In this document: positions 1-8,107 of the stretch, one piece after another
How the letters are laid out: each line of letters begins with the position of its first letter
How positions within the stretch are numbered: position 1 is the first letter of the stretch
From: CAKZLS01 sp963771545
GTDB lineage: Bacteria > Pseudomonadota > Alphaproteobacteria > Rhodospirillales > Defluviicoccaceae
Assembly (NCBI GenBank): GCA_963771545.1
Contig: CAVYTX010000002.1
Coordinates: forward strand, 620,001 to 684,000
Reading direction: 5' to 3'
DNA length: 64,000 nt
Notes under the pieces: model-generated
The model's input: the letters and a program-made list of their open reading frames with translations, nothing else
Told to the model about the DNA's origin: nothing
Database searches by the model: none
Translations under genes and position numbers: made by a program

Positions 1-186
1 GCACCACAGCCCGGCCAGTCCCTCGATGTAGCCTTTGCCGGATTCGTCGTAGACGCGGACGCCCTCGCCGCGAGTAATGACGAGCGGCCCCGAATCTTGA
101 TGTTGTTTAAGGTTCGTGTACGGGTGAAGGGAGTAGGCGACGTCGCGGGCCGCCGCCGAATTCGGCGCCGAGTTTAGCGGGTTCAT
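1..186 (-). CDS. Class III (omega) aminotransferase, N-terminal part only
   Basis: Only the first 62 residues are inside the window; the gene continues past base 1. The protein has a short leader, then SLHPYTNLKQH, then GPLVITRGEGVRVYDESGKGYIEGLAGLWC (residues 33-62, split here by description only), which is the usual N-terminal strand and substrate-entry region of class III PLP aminotransferases of the omega-amino acid:pyruvate or putrescine type. The catalytic lysine lies outside the window. The gene reads away from a polyamine-type ABC transporter a few hundred bases to the right, which fits a role in putrescine/spermidine or beta-amino-acid catabolism, but the substrate is an inference. 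The start ATG is at 184-186. Confidence 0.85.
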   Translation of the reverse strand, partial: MNPLNSAPNSAAARDVAYSLHPYTNLKQHQDSGPLVITRGEGVRVYDESGKGYIEGLAGLWC

Positions 187-432
187 GACGTGGGCTCCTG
201 CATGGGCGATCAGACGGATCGCGATTCGACTCGGTGGAAAAACAGCGAAAGGCCACTTAATAACGCACAATGACCTCTTGATCCAATTGGTGAGTAGACC
301 AATTTGGGTTTTATGGTTCTGTGCGTCACGGCGGCCTTGACCCCCGGGCGGGCAATTAAGACTTGCGTTTCCGGCCCGATGCGACTAGTGGGCGCGCTAA
401 ACAGCGAGGCTTGCAACGAACAGGAGATTGTC

Positions 433-582
433 ATGGCAGAGAATTTTCGCAAGGGCGATCGCGCGGATTGGCACAACACCCGGATCACCACCGAACCGGA
501 AATCGTCAAGCGGTCGACGGACGACAAGAGCGAACGCGTCGGATCGGAAGATGATCATGAGAGCCCGATCGAGCAGCGTTGA
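433..582 (+). CDS. Small charged hypothetical protein (49 aa)
   Basis: A 49-residue hydrophilic protein beginning MAENFRKGDRADWHNT and ending ESPIEQR. A good ribosome-binding site (CAGGAG, 421-426) lies 6-7 bases before the ATG at 433, so I prefer this start to the longer frame opening at 304. The opening KGD-x3-W pattern loosely recalls small KGD-W proteins of the DUF2945 type, but the rest does not let me assign it. The stop is followed at 627-654 by a hairpin with a T-run, which supports a real short transcription unit. Confidence 0.5.
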   Translation: MAENFRKGDRADWHNTRITTEPEIVKRSTDDKSERVGSEDDHESPIEQR

Positions 583-626
583 CCGCGCGGGCTTTCAATT
601 CCGGACCGTCGCTCGTTGAAGTCAAG

Positions 627-654
627 AGAAGCCCCGCCACGGGGTTTCTTTTTT
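627..654 (+). terminator. Rho-independent terminator
   Basis: A 10-bp stem (AGAAGCCCCG pairing with CGGGGTTTCT, one G-U pair) with a 3-base loop is followed by a run of six T. It sits about 45 bases after the small gene ending at 582 and before the ABC-ATPase gene on the same strand. Confidence 0.75.
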
Positions 655-753
655 CTCCGGTTGAGAAGTAGGCCTATCCTCCGCGCGAGGGCCGTTGTCG
701 CGCGCCCCGTTAGCGGTTAAGGTTTCGCGGCCATTGGCTACCAGCGACGGGGA

Positions 754-1875
754 GTGAACGTGGGTTCGAGGATGGACGCGGCGACCGGCGACGACGACAT
801 TCTGGTCCGGTTTCGCGGCGTCGATAAGACCTTTGATGGCGAGTTTCTGGTTATCAAAGCCCTGGACCTGGATATCCACCGGGGCGAATTCCTGACTCTG
901 CTTGGGCCGTCGGGATCGGGCAAGACGACAATCCTGATGATGCTGGCCGGCTTCGAGACACCGACCCGCGGCGACATCGAGATCGACGGCCGGTCCGTGG
1001 GCCGGCTTCCGCCCCACAAGCGCAATATCGGCATGGTGTTTCAGAGCTACGCGCTGTTCCCCCACATGACCGTGGAACAAAACTTGGCGTTCCCGCTGGA
1101 GGTCCGGGGCCTTCCCAGGGAGGAGATCCGGTCCAAGGTTGGGCGGGTATTGGATATCGTCCAACTGGGCAGTTTCGGCGGCCGTCGGCCCAACCAGCTT
1201 TCCGGCGGTCAACAGCAGCGCGTGGCCCTGGCCCGCGCCCTTGTCTTCGAGCCGGCGCTGGTGCTCATGGACGAACCGCTGGGGGCGCTGGACAAGCAAT
1301 TGCGCGAGCATATGCAACTGGAGATCAAGCACATTCACGCGCGGCTGGGCGTCACCGTCGTCTACGTAACCCACGATCAGAGCGAAGCGCTGACCATGTC
1401 CGACCGCGTCGCCGTCACCAACAACGGCGTTATTCAGCAACTCGATTCGCCGGAACGCCTCTACGAAGCGCCGCAAAACGCTTTCGTCGCGCACTTCGTC
1501 GGCGAGAACAACCGGCTGACCGGCCGGGTGACCGCCATCGAAAACGGTACCTGCAATGTTGAACTTGAGGACGGCGGGACGATCCGCGCCCTCGCGGTCA
1601 GGGTCGATGGAACCGGTGCGCTCACCACTGTCAGCCTGCGGCCGGAGCGGGTGCGGGTGGGCGGCGACGCAAAAACATGCCCCAACCAGTTCGACGGAGA
1701 GGTTCGTGAGCTGATTTACCTCGGCGACCACACGCGCATGCGCTTGGCGCTGTGCGGACAGGAGGATTTCGTCGTCAAGCTCGCTCACACGCGGGGAGCG
1801 CCACAGGTAAGACCCGGCGACCGCGTCCCGGTGGGGTTCACCGTCGAAGACTGCCGCGCCCTGGATCGCTGGTAG
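754..1875 (+). CDS. ABC transporter ATP-binding protein, PotA-like (spermidine/putrescine type)
   Basis: Cytoplasmic ATPase subunit that powers uptake by the Pot-type permeases encoded from 2951 to 6111. Counting from the GTG at 754: Walker A GPSGSGKTT at about residues 51-59, Q-loop in MVFQSYALFP, signature LSGGQQQRVALARAL, Walker B LVLMDEPLGALD, and the switch histidine in YVTHDQSEAL. About 120 residues follow as a C-terminal TOBE-type regulatory domain, as in PotA/FbpC. The length (about 370 aa) is normal. The start is uncertain: GTG 754, GTG 760 or ATG 772 are all in frame near GGGGAG. It is oddly placed: the permease and binding-protein genes lie on the opposite strand, so the transporter is split into two convergent units. 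Confidence 0.92.
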   Translation: MNVGSRMDAATGDDDILVRFRGVDKTFDGEFLVIKALDLDIHRGEFLTLLGPSGSGKTTILMMLAGFETPTRGDIEIDGRSVGRLPPHKRNIGMVFQSYALFPHMTVEQNLAFPLEVRGLPREEIRSKVGRVLDIVQLGSFGGRRPNQLSGGQQQRVALARALVFEPALVLMDEPLGALDKQLREHMQLEIKHIHARLGVTVVYVTHDQSEALTMSDRVAVTNNGVIQQLDSPERLYEAPQNAFVAHFVGENNRLTGRVTAIENGTCNVELEDGGTIRALAVRVDGTGALTTVSLRPERVRVGGDAKTCPNQFDGEVRELIYLGDHTRMRLALCGQEDFVVKLAHTRGAPQVRPGDRVPVGFTVEDCRALDRW

Positions 1876-1930
1876 GGAGCATCTTAACGCCGGGCGTCCA
1901 GCACCGTGACGGGATAGACCAACGCTTCGG

Positions 1931-2146
1931 TTATTCGGACGGCAGAGGTGCGTCGAAATCATCGCCAATTTCGATCATGCCGCGGGCCGTGCCGGCGTGA
2001 CGATCCCTTGGCGACGTCTCTATCGGAACCAGTCGGGCAACCGGTATTCCGGCTTTTGCCACAATCACCTCTTCGCCCAACCGCACCCGCTCGATCAGTT
2101 TCGAGAAGTGGGTTTTCGATTCGTGTATGTTGACGGTGACGGTCAT
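1931..2146 (-). CDS. Type II antitoxin, Phd/YefM family (orphan)
   Basis: A 71-residue protein starting MTVTVNIHESKTHFSKLIERV, with GEEVIVAKAGIPVARLVPIE next: the fold and motif of Phd/YefM (VapB-like) antitoxins, whose N-terminal half binds operator DNA and whose C-terminal tail masks a toxin. I chose the ATG at 2146 because family members begin at this point; an upstream in-frame start would add eight atypical residues. The toxin normally follows the antitoxin, but only about 55 non-coding bases separate this gene from the end of the convergent ATPase gene. I see no PIN, Doc or RelE toxin, so this looks like an orphan. Confidence 0.82.
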   Translation of the reverse strand: MTVTVNIHESKTHFSKLIERVRLGEEVIVAKAGIPVARLVPIETSPRDRHAGTARGMIEIGDDFDAPLPSE

Positions 2147-2225
2147 GCCGAGACGCACTCCAAAGTTCACATGCTCTATCAGATTAGCCTAAGCAATGAA
2201 CTAAATCAAAACGAGCTGCCCGGCC

Positions 2226-2379
2226 GATCACGCCTGCCGCCCGGTGAGCCGTTCCGAGCGCCGGCGCAGCATTTCCATGGCCACCATCAGGGAGGTGGCG
2301 AGCAGGACGAGCAGCGCCGCCATCGCGGTGATGGCCGGGGTTACGTGCTCGCGGAGGCCGTCGAAGAACTCGTGAGTGA
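2226..2379 (-). repeat. Duplicated 3' end of the downstream permease gene (copy 1)
   Basis: This stretch matches 2949-3102, the 3' end of the permease gene at 2951-3793, over 154 bases with no gap and about a dozen mismatches by eye. Read on the minus strand it still encodes a permease tail (FDGLREHVTPAIT through MLRRRSERLTGRQA) with its own stop, but has no upstream gene body. The two copies are direct repeats 723 bp apart and bracket the HicB/HicA-like pair. Confidence 0.85.
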
Positions 2380-2485
2380 CGGAATTGGAATTTGCTTTGG
2401 GGTTTCGTGGCTGGCATATTTGGATTGCGTCTCTTGTCCGCGAAGCGCGGCAATCAGTGAATCCGGAAGAGTGTGGAGCTTGACA

Positions 2486-2734
2486 ATGGCGGATAAGGTT
2501 TATGTGGTTCGCGCGGACTGGGACGCGGAAGCAGGTATTTGGTTCGCGTACAGCGACGACGTTCCGGGGCTCGCGACCGGGGCCGATACGATGGAAGCGC
2601 TTATGGACAAGCTGAAAATCGTGGTGCCCGAACTCCTTGAGGAAAATGGCCTGCTGGCGGAAACGGACGGTGAGATCGACGTGCCGATTTCGGTCATGGC
2701 GCAGCGTATTGAGCACATTCGCCGCTTGGCTTGA
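2486..2734 (+). CDS. HicB-like antitoxin, DUF1902 type
   Basis: An 82-residue protein starting MADKVYVVRADWDAEAGIW. The partial-RNase-H-like pattern of an N-terminal beta strand, W-D-x-E-x-G-x-W, then SDDVPGLATGADTMEALMDK matches DUF1902/HicB-like antitoxins, which neutralise HicA toxins and repress their own operon. GGAG at 2475-2478 supports the ATG at 2486. Its stop overlaps the start of the HicA-like gene (TGATG), typical translational coupling. The pair is inserted between two copies of the permease 3' end and is oriented opposite to the permease. Confidence 0.85.
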   Translation: MADKVYVVRADWDAEAGIWFAYSDDVPGLATGADTMEALMDKLKIVVPELLEENGLLAETDGEIDVPISVMAQRIEHIRRLA

Positions 2735-2931
2735 TGGCCGATAACTATACGCCCAGGGTCAAGAAAATCCTGCGCAAGCACGGTTGTTGCTTTCTCCGCC
2801 AGGGACGCGGTGACCACGAAATATGGGCAAGTCCCGTTAGCGGCCGCCGTTTCATGGTCGACAACGCCATCAAATCGCGCCATTGGGCCAACCACACCCT
2901 TAGGCAGGCCGGGCTCGAGAAGGCCTTTTGA
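2734..2931 (+). CDS. hicA: HicA-like mRNA interferase toxin
   Basis: A 65-residue protein with the double-stranded-RNA-binding-like HicA fold: VKKILRKHGCCFLRQGRGDHEIW, with the expected catalytic histidine at residue 28 in GDHEIW, then a conserved hydrophobic/basic tail (HWANHTLRQAGLEKAF). HicA toxins cleave mRNA when freed from HicB. I chose the ATG overlapping the antitoxin stop rather than the TTG one codon upstream. The active-site histidine is present and the frame is intact, so the toxin is probably functional. Confidence 0.85.
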   Translation: MADNYTPRVKKILRKHGCCFLRQGRGDHEIWASPVSGRRFMVDNAIKSRHWANHTLRQAGLEKAF

Positions 2932-2948
2932 TCCGGCTTGGACCGATT

Positions 2949-3102
2949 GATCACGCCCGCCGCCCGGTGAGCCGTTCGGAGCGCCGGCGCAGCATTTCCA
3001 TGGCGACCATCAGGGCGGTGGCGAGCAGGACGAGCAGTGCCGCCACCGCGGTGATGGCCGGGGTAATGTGCTCGCGGAGGCCGTCGAAGATCTCGCGGGT
3101 GA
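2949..3102 (-). repeat. 3' end of permease gene, copy 2 of the direct repeat
   Basis: Right-hand copy of the 154-bp direct repeat shared with 2226-2379. It forms the last 51 codons and stop of the intact permease gene at 2951-3793. See the finding on the bracketed toxin-antitoxin module. Confidence 0.85.
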
Positions 3103-3793
3103 GGGTGCGTTGTTCCGGACCGCCGATGAACAGCACCACCACCACCTCGTCGAAGGACGTGGCGAACGCGAACAGCGCGCCCGATACCAATCCCGGCAAA
3201 ATCAGCGGCATGATCACCCGGGAAAACACCGTCGGCGGACGCGCGCCCAGACTTGACGCGGCGCGGATCAGGCTGGCGTCGAATCCCGCGAGGGTCGCCG
3301 ATACGGTGACCAGCACGAACGGCGCGCCGAGCGCCGCGTGGATGAGAATCAATCCCGTGTACGAACTGGTCAGACCGAGGGGGGCATAGAAGAAGTACAC
3401 GCCGACCGCGGTGATGATCAGCGGCACCACCATGGGCGAGATCAGAAGGCCGGTCAGAAGCCCCTTGCCGCGAAACTGCATATTGGCCAGCCCAAGGGCC
3501 GCGAGGGTGCCGAGAACGGTGGCCAGCGCGGTCGCCGGGATGGCGATGATCAGGCTGTTGCGCAGCGCCCGCAGCCATTTCTCGGTGGTCAGCACCTCCT
3601 CGTACCAGCGCAGCGAAAAACCGTCGAGCGGGTAGGTCAGAAACGATCCGCCGTTGAACGACAGCGGGACGATGGCGAAGATGGGCAGGATCAGGAAAGC
3701 GAAGACCAGGCCGCAGAAAAACAAGAACGCCCAATGGAAGCAGCGTTGAGCGAATGAGACGGGGTGACCGGGGCGCATTGAAGCCTTCCTCAT
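2951..3793 (-). CDS. ABC transporter permease, PotC-like
   Basis: A 280-residue inner-membrane permease. It has an N-terminal membrane segment (about residues 20-42), five further hydrophobic segments, and the BPD-transporter coupling motif around FDASLIRAASSLGARP (EAA loop), which docks onto the ATPase. The start ATG at 3793 overlaps the stop of the PotB-like gene by four bases, so the two permeases are translationally coupled. The C-terminus coincides with the 154-bp direct repeat whose second copy lies beyond the HicBA-like pair, so the present tail may have been replaced by recombination. Confidence 0.92.
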   Translation of the reverse strand: MRKASMRPGHPVSFAQRCFHWAFLFFCGLVFAFLILPIFAIVPLSFNGGSFLTYPLDGFSLRWYEEVLTTEKWLRALRNSLIIAIPATALATVLGTLAALGLANMQFRGKGLLTGLLISPMVVPLIITAVGVYFFYAPLGLTSSYTGLILIHAALGAPFVLVTVSATLAGFDASLIRAASSLGARPPTVFSRVIMPLILPGLVSGALFAFATSFDEVVVVLFIGGPEQRTLTREIFDGLREHITPAITAVAALLVLLATALMVAMEMLRRRSERLTGRRA

Positions 3794-5025
3794 CCCAAGC
3801 GCACGCCGCCTGAACCGGCGACACGGCTGTAGACGGTGTAGAGCGCCGACGTCGCCACCAAGAGCAGCGTGGCCAGGGCCGCCGCGAGACCCCAGTTTAC
3901 GGTGCGGTTGGTATAGAAGGCGATGAAGTAGCTGACCATCTGATCATCGGCGCCGCCCACCAGCGCCGGGGTGATGTAATAGCCGAGCGCCAGAATGAAC
4001 ACGAGCAGGCAGCCGGCGGTCACGCCCGGCAGGGTCTGCGGCAGATACACCCGGAGAAACGCCGTCCACGGCGGCGCCCCAAGGGACGCCGCCGCCCGCA
4101 TGTAGGCCGGTGAGATGCCTTTCATGACGCTGTAGAGCGGCAGCACCATGAATGGCAGCAATACGTGGGTCATGGCCACCAGAACGCCGAACCGGTTGAA
4201 GATCATCCGGACGGGCGAGTCCAAGATCCCCAAACCGAGCAGGATGCCGTTGAGGATTCCCTCGTTCTGCAGCACCACCACCCAGGCGCTGGTGCGCACC
4301 AGAAGCGAGGTCCAGAACGGTAGCAGGACCAGGATCATCAACAGATTGCTGGACTTGGGCGGAAGAGTCGCCAAGAGATAGGCGACGGGATAGCCGAGGA
4401 TCACGCAGGCGACCGTCACCACGAAGCCGATCCAAAGGGTGCGGACGAGCACGTCGACGAACACGGCCTCGCGCGCCGGGACTCGGACGATGTCGCCTCG
4501 GGCGTCGCGGTCGAGATCGACGGCGGTGAGCAGATAGAAATCGGTCAGACGAAAGGCGGCGCGGCGCATGGCCACCCATGTGGCCGGCTGTTCCCACCGG
4601 GGATCGAGCCCGACCAGGATCTCGCGGGCGGGCTCTTCGGTTGAGTTGGGCAGGTTGCGCGCCGTGCCCAGCATGAGACTGCGGAATCCGGAGATGTCGT
4701 GATTGAGGCGCTGGGCCACGGCCGCGAGCGTCCGCGCGTCGGCGGCGGAAGGCATTTCCCGGACCAACGCCTCGAACGCCGCGTCCGGCGGCGAGCCGCT
4801 GCCGTCCCAAGCCCTGAGAACCGCGGCGGTCTCGGGAAGGACCGTGCTCAGTTCCGGATCCTCGACGCTGCGATAGAGCATCCGGCCGATGGGCGCGAGA
4901 AAGGTGAGGAACAGAAATGCCAGCATCGGCAGCACCAGAAACAGGGCGCGAGCCGTATCGCGCCGCCGGATGCGGCCGTGCCGCGCCTTGAGCGCGCCTT
5001 GTTTCGCCGCCGTCGCGTTGGTCAT
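3790..5025 (-). CDS. ABC transporter permease, PotB-like
   Basis: A 411-residue permease. Membrane segment 1 (about residues 27-49) is followed by a long periplasmic insertion of about 140 residues, then five membrane segments and the EAA loop (SPAYMRAAASLGAPPW). The large periplasmic loop is common in PotB homologues that import polyamines or opine-like substrates. The order binding protein, PotB, PotC on the minus strand is the usual operon order, but the ATPase gene is separate. A 43-bp gap separates it from the binding-protein gene upstream. Confidence 0.92.
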   Translation of the reverse strand: MTNATAAKQGALKARHGRIRRRDTARALFLVLPMLAFLFLTFLAPIGRMLYRSVEDPELSTVLPETAAVLRAWDGSGSPPDAAFEALVREMPSAADARTLAAVAQRLNHDISGFRSLMLGTARNLPNSTEEPAREILVGLDPRWEQPATWVAMRRAAFRLTDFYLLTAVDLDRDARGDIVRVPAREAVFVDVLVRTLWIGFVVTVACVILGYPVAYLLATLPPKSSNLLMILVLLPFWTSLLVRTSAWVVVLQNEGILNGILLGLGILDSPVRMIFNRFGVLVAMTHVLLPFMVLPLYSVMKGISPAYMRAAASLGAPPWTAFLRVYLPQTLPGVTAGCLLVFILALGYYITPALVGGADDQMVSYFIAFYTNRTVNWGLAAALATLLLVATSALYTVYSRVAGSGGVRLG

Positions 5026-5067
5026 GGTGGAGAGGGGGGCGTGTCCCCCACCTCTCCTGGCCCGCTG

Positions 5068-6111
5068 CTACTGGGCCGCCCAGGCATTGAACCGCTTGTT
5101 CAACTCGTCGATGCGGTCGGTCCAGAACGCGGTGTTGAGGGTGACCGCCCCGGCTAGGTTTTCCGGCGCGCTCGGAAGGTTTTTCAGAAGCTCCGGCGGA
5201 ATGGCTTTGGTCGCGCCCTTGTTGGTGACGCCATAGGAGATGTATTTCGGCAGGTCTTTCTGATGATCCGCTTCGCTCATGAAGGCGATCAGGTTCATGG
5301 CCTGCTCTTGGTTCGGGCTGCCCTTGAGGATCACCCACGAATCCACCGCGTAGATGCTGCCGGGCCAAACGATACGGAAGTCCTTGCCTTCCTTCACCGG
5401 CGCGTCGAGCCGACCGTTGTACACCGACGTCATCGTCACCTCGCCGGACGCGAGAAGCTGCGGCGGCTGCGCGCCGGCTTCCCACCAGATAACGTGCGGC
5501 TTGAGCTCGCCGAGTTTCTTGAACGCGCGGTCGACGCCTTCGGGCGTGGCGAGAACCTTGTAGACGTCCGCGGCCGGAACGCCATCCGCCATCAGCGCGA
5601 ATTCGAGATTGTACTTGGGCCCCTTGCGCAGTCCCCGCTTCCCGGGAAACTTCTCGACGTCCCAGAAGTCGGCCCACGATTGTGGCCCGCCATCGGGGAA
5701 CTTGGCGCCGTCGTAGGCGAGCACGGTGGACCATAGGATGGCCCCGACGCCGCAATCGTTAACCGCCGAGTCGAGGAACTTGTCCTTGCCTCCCAACTTG
5801 TCCCAGTCGATGGGAACGTAAAGTCCCTCGTCGCAGCCGATGCTCAGTTCTTCCGCTTCCACCTGAACCACGTCCCAGGGCACCGCTCCTCCCTGGACCT
5901 TGGCGCGCACCCCGCCGATGCCTCCGTCCCAGGAATCCTCGATCAGCTTGTTGCCCGTGGCTTTTTGATAGGGTTCGAAATAGGCCTTGCGTTGGGCGTC
6001 CTGATAGCTGCCGCCCCAGGACACGACCGTCAGGTCGCGGGCCGACGCGCCCCCCATCATGGCGGCGACAAGGCCCGCGGCGATTGCCGTGATTTTGATG
6101 CTGTTGGTCAT
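5068..6111 (-). CDS. Polyamine-type ABC transporter substrate-binding protein (PotD-like)
   Basis: A 347-residue periplasmic binding protein. A signal peptide (MTNSIKITAIAAGLVAAMMGGASA) ends at about residue 24 and the mature protein begins RDLTVVSWGGSYQDAQ, typical of the SBP_bac_8/PotD family. GGAGGAAAG just before the ATG at 6111 decides this start over a longer frame that would add 55 unrelated residues. As the first gene of the minus-strand operon with both permeases, it should define substrate specificity; polyamine or a related cation is likely given the neighbouring omega-aminotransferase, but is not proven by the sequence. Confidence 0.92.
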   Translation of the reverse strand: MTNSIKITAIAAGLVAAMMGGASARDLTVVSWGGSYQDAQRKAYFEPYQKATGNKLIEDSWDGGIGGVRAKVQGGAVPWDVVQVEAEELSIGCDEGLYVPIDWDKLGGKDKFLDSAVNDCGVGAILWSTVLAYDGAKFPDGGPQSWADFWDVEKFPGKRGLRKGPKYNLEFALMADGVPAADVYKVLATPEGVDRAFKKLGELKPHVIWWEAGAQPPQLLASGEVTMTSVYNGRLDAPVKEGKDFRIVWPGSIYAVDSWVILKGSPNQEQAMNLIAFMSEADHQKDLPKYISYGVTNKGATKAIPPELLKNLPSAPENLAGAVTLNTAFWTDRIDELNKRFNAWAAQ

Positions 6112-6349
6112 GAACGTCTTTCCTCCCTCCAATATTGGCAACGCGAGTTTGCTCGCGCTATTGAACGCAGCGTACAGGTTCGAGAAGGCCGCCGGCAAGC
6201 TTCCTAATTTCGTTGTCCCCGGCCCCCACCGTTGCGCGTTGGCGTGGAATGCTTGGCGGAAGGGCGCTCCGTGCACTAAACTCCGTTCAAGGCCGCACGA
6301 ATATCAAACCGATAAGGGCAGGGCGGCGGCCGCTGGAATGGAGAACACC

Positions 6350-7186
6350 ATGGGGCTAAAGGATATTCTAGTTCATGTCGATCGAAGCAGCCGGTGCGAG
6401 GAGAGGCTGGAGGCGGCCATCAACCTGGCGGTGGACCACGACGCTCATCTGATCGGTCTCTATGTGCTGAGCTACCCTCGGATACCCGGTTACATCCGCG
6501 CCGAAATCAACGAGGATGTGCTTAAGTTCCAGATCGACTCCGCGCGGGCGGCGGCGACCAAGGCGGAGACCCTATTCAACGAACGTGTGGGCCGCGTCGG
6601 CGTCAAGGCCGAGTGGCGGTGCGTTGAAGGGGATCTTCATCCGGTGCTCAGTCTCCACGCGCGCTATGTGGATATCGCGATCGTGGGTCAGCGGGATCCC
6701 GAGTGGAAGGACACGGGCGATGATCCGGGCATGCCGGACCAACTCGTGCTGTCGATCGGGCGACCGGTTTTGGTCGTTCCGCATGTGGGACAGTACCCGG
6801 TGATCGGCAAACGCATTATGGTCGCCTGGGACGCGAGCCGTCTGGCCACGCGCGCCGTCAACGACGCGCTGCCATTTTTGGTCAAGGCCAAGAAGGTCGC
6901 CGTGATCGCGGTCAACCCCGAGGGCGGCGAGGAGGGTCACGGCGAGATCCCCAGCGCCGACATCTGTCTGCATCTGGCCCGGCATGGCGTCAAGGCCGAG
7001 GCCCAGCACATCTATGCGAACGACATGTCGGTGGGTGACATGATGCTGTCGCGCGCCGCCGACGAGGGCATTGATCTGATCGTCACCGGCGCCTACGGCC
7101 ATGCCCGCTGGCGGGAACTGGTGCTGGGCGGCGTCACCCGTCACCTGCTCAAGCACATGACCGTACCGGTGCTGATGAGCCACTGA
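6350..7186 (+). CDS. Universal stress protein, tandem Usp domains
   Basis: A 278-residue cytoplasmic protein with two UspA-like domains. The first begins MGLKDILVHVDRSSRCEERL (residues 1 to about 140), the second KRIMVAWDASRLATRAV (about 150-278). The second domain ends with the nucleotide-binding G-x2-G-x9-G-S/T-like stretch (GAYGHARWRELVLGGVTRHLLKH). The start at 6350 has GGAATGGAG upstream and fits the family; in-frame starts further left would add non-homologous sequence. Such tandem proteins respond to stress or energy limitation, with no specific substrate implied. It stands alone between two transporter operons. Confidence 0.9.
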   Translation: MGLKDILVHVDRSSRCEERLEAAINLAVDHDAHLIGLYVLSYPRIPGYIRAEINEDVLKFQIDSARAAATKAETLFNERVGRVGVKAEWRCVEGDLHPVLSLHARYVDIAIVGQRDPEWKDTGDDPGMPDQLVLSIGRPVLVVPHVGQYPVIGKRIMVAWDASRLATRAVNDALPFLVKAKKVAVIAVNPEGGEEGHGEIPSADICLHLARHGVKAEAQHIYANDMSVGDMMLSRAADEGIDLIVTGAYGHARWRELVLGGVTRHLLKHMTVPVLMSH

Positions 7187-7204
7187 CCGTCGGCATAGGG
7201 CGGC

Positions 7205-8107
7205 TTATCGCTCGATCGCGCGGGGATCGAGGGCGTCGCGGAGACCGTCGCCCAGGAAGTTGAACGAGATCACGGTCAGGAGGATGAGCAGCCCGGGATA
7301 AAAGGCCAGGGCGGGCGCCGACCAGATCAGTTCCTGGGAGTTGGTCAACAGGTTGCCCCAGCTTGGCGTGGGCGGCTGAATGCCGAGCCCGAGGAAGCTG
7401 AGAACCGACTCGAGCAGGATCACGTTTCCCGCGGCCAGCGTGGTGGCCACGATGATCGGCGACGTCAGGTTGGGCAAGATGTGAACCAGCATGATCCTGA
7501 GTCCGCCGGCGCCCTGGGCCCGGGCGGCTTCCACGAACGGCCGCTCGCGCAGGCTGAGCGCCGAGCCCCGGACCAGGCGGGCGACGGTGGTCCAGCCCAC
7601 CAGGGCGACGATCACGATGATGCGATAGAGGCTGAGATCCTCGGCGGCCATTAGCCCGGGCGGCAGACCCAGCTTGCCGAGATCGAGCGCCGCCAGCACG
7701 ATCAGCAGGGGCAGCAGCGGCAAGGCGATGACCCCGTCCGTGAAGCGCATGAGGAGCGCGTCCAGTCGTCCCCCGTGGTAGCCCGCCAGCAAACCGATCA
7801 CGGTCCCGAAAGCGGCCGCGGCAATCGCCGCCGTCAGTCCCACGAACAGCGACACCCGTCCGCCATAAAGCAGGCGCGCCAGCACGTCGCGGCCAAGCTC
7901 GTCGGTGCCGAGCGGGTGGTTGGCGGAAGGCGGTTGGAAGCGGTTGAACAGATCCACCGTCTCCGCGTTCACGTGGAGGACGGTCTCCACCAACGGCGCC
8001 GCCACCGCCGCCAGCACGAGAGCCAGCAACACGCCCGCGCCGGTCACCGCCAGACGATGGCGGACAAAGCGGCGGGCGGCGAACGCCAGAAGGGTGTTTT
8101 GCCTCAC
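7205..8107 (-). CDS. Dipeptide/oligopeptide-type ABC permease, DppC/OppC family
   Basis: A 300-residue inner-membrane permease. It has an N-terminal cytoplasmic/TM1 segment, a periplasmic stretch containing NHPLGTDELGRDVLARLLYGGRVSL (family hallmark), further membrane helices and the EAA loop (FVEAARAQGAGGLRIMLVHILPN). Its start overlaps the stop of the DppB-type gene by four bases. It is the last gene of a binding protein, DppB, DppC operon. No DppD/DppF ATPase genes follow; the universal stress protein gene converges from the other side. Confidence 0.92.
   Translation of the reverse strand: MRQNTLLAFAARRFVRHRLAVTGAGVLLALVLAAVAAPLVETVLHVNAETVDLFNRFQPPSANHPLGTDELGRDVLARLLYGGRVSLFVGLTAAIAAAAFGTVIGLLAGYHGGRLDALLMRFTDGVIALPLLPLLIVLAALDLGKLGLPPGLMAAEDLSLYRIIVIVALVGWTTVARLVRGSALSLRERPFVEAARAQGAGGLRIMLVHILPNLTSPIIVATTLAAGNVILLESVLSFLGLGIQPPTPSWGNLLTNSQELIWSAPALAFYPGLLILLTVISFNFLGDGLRDALDPRAIER

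Noticed and set aside
622..1968. A 448-codon open frame antisense to the PotA-like gene
   Set aside because: Its translation has no domain features and mirrors the real ATPase, whose motifs are complete on the other strand; a GC-rich shadow frame.
2184..2453. A short minus-strand ORF overlapping the displaced permease end
   Set aside because: It is a shifted frame of the duplicated permease tail; the permease frame itself is the informative one.
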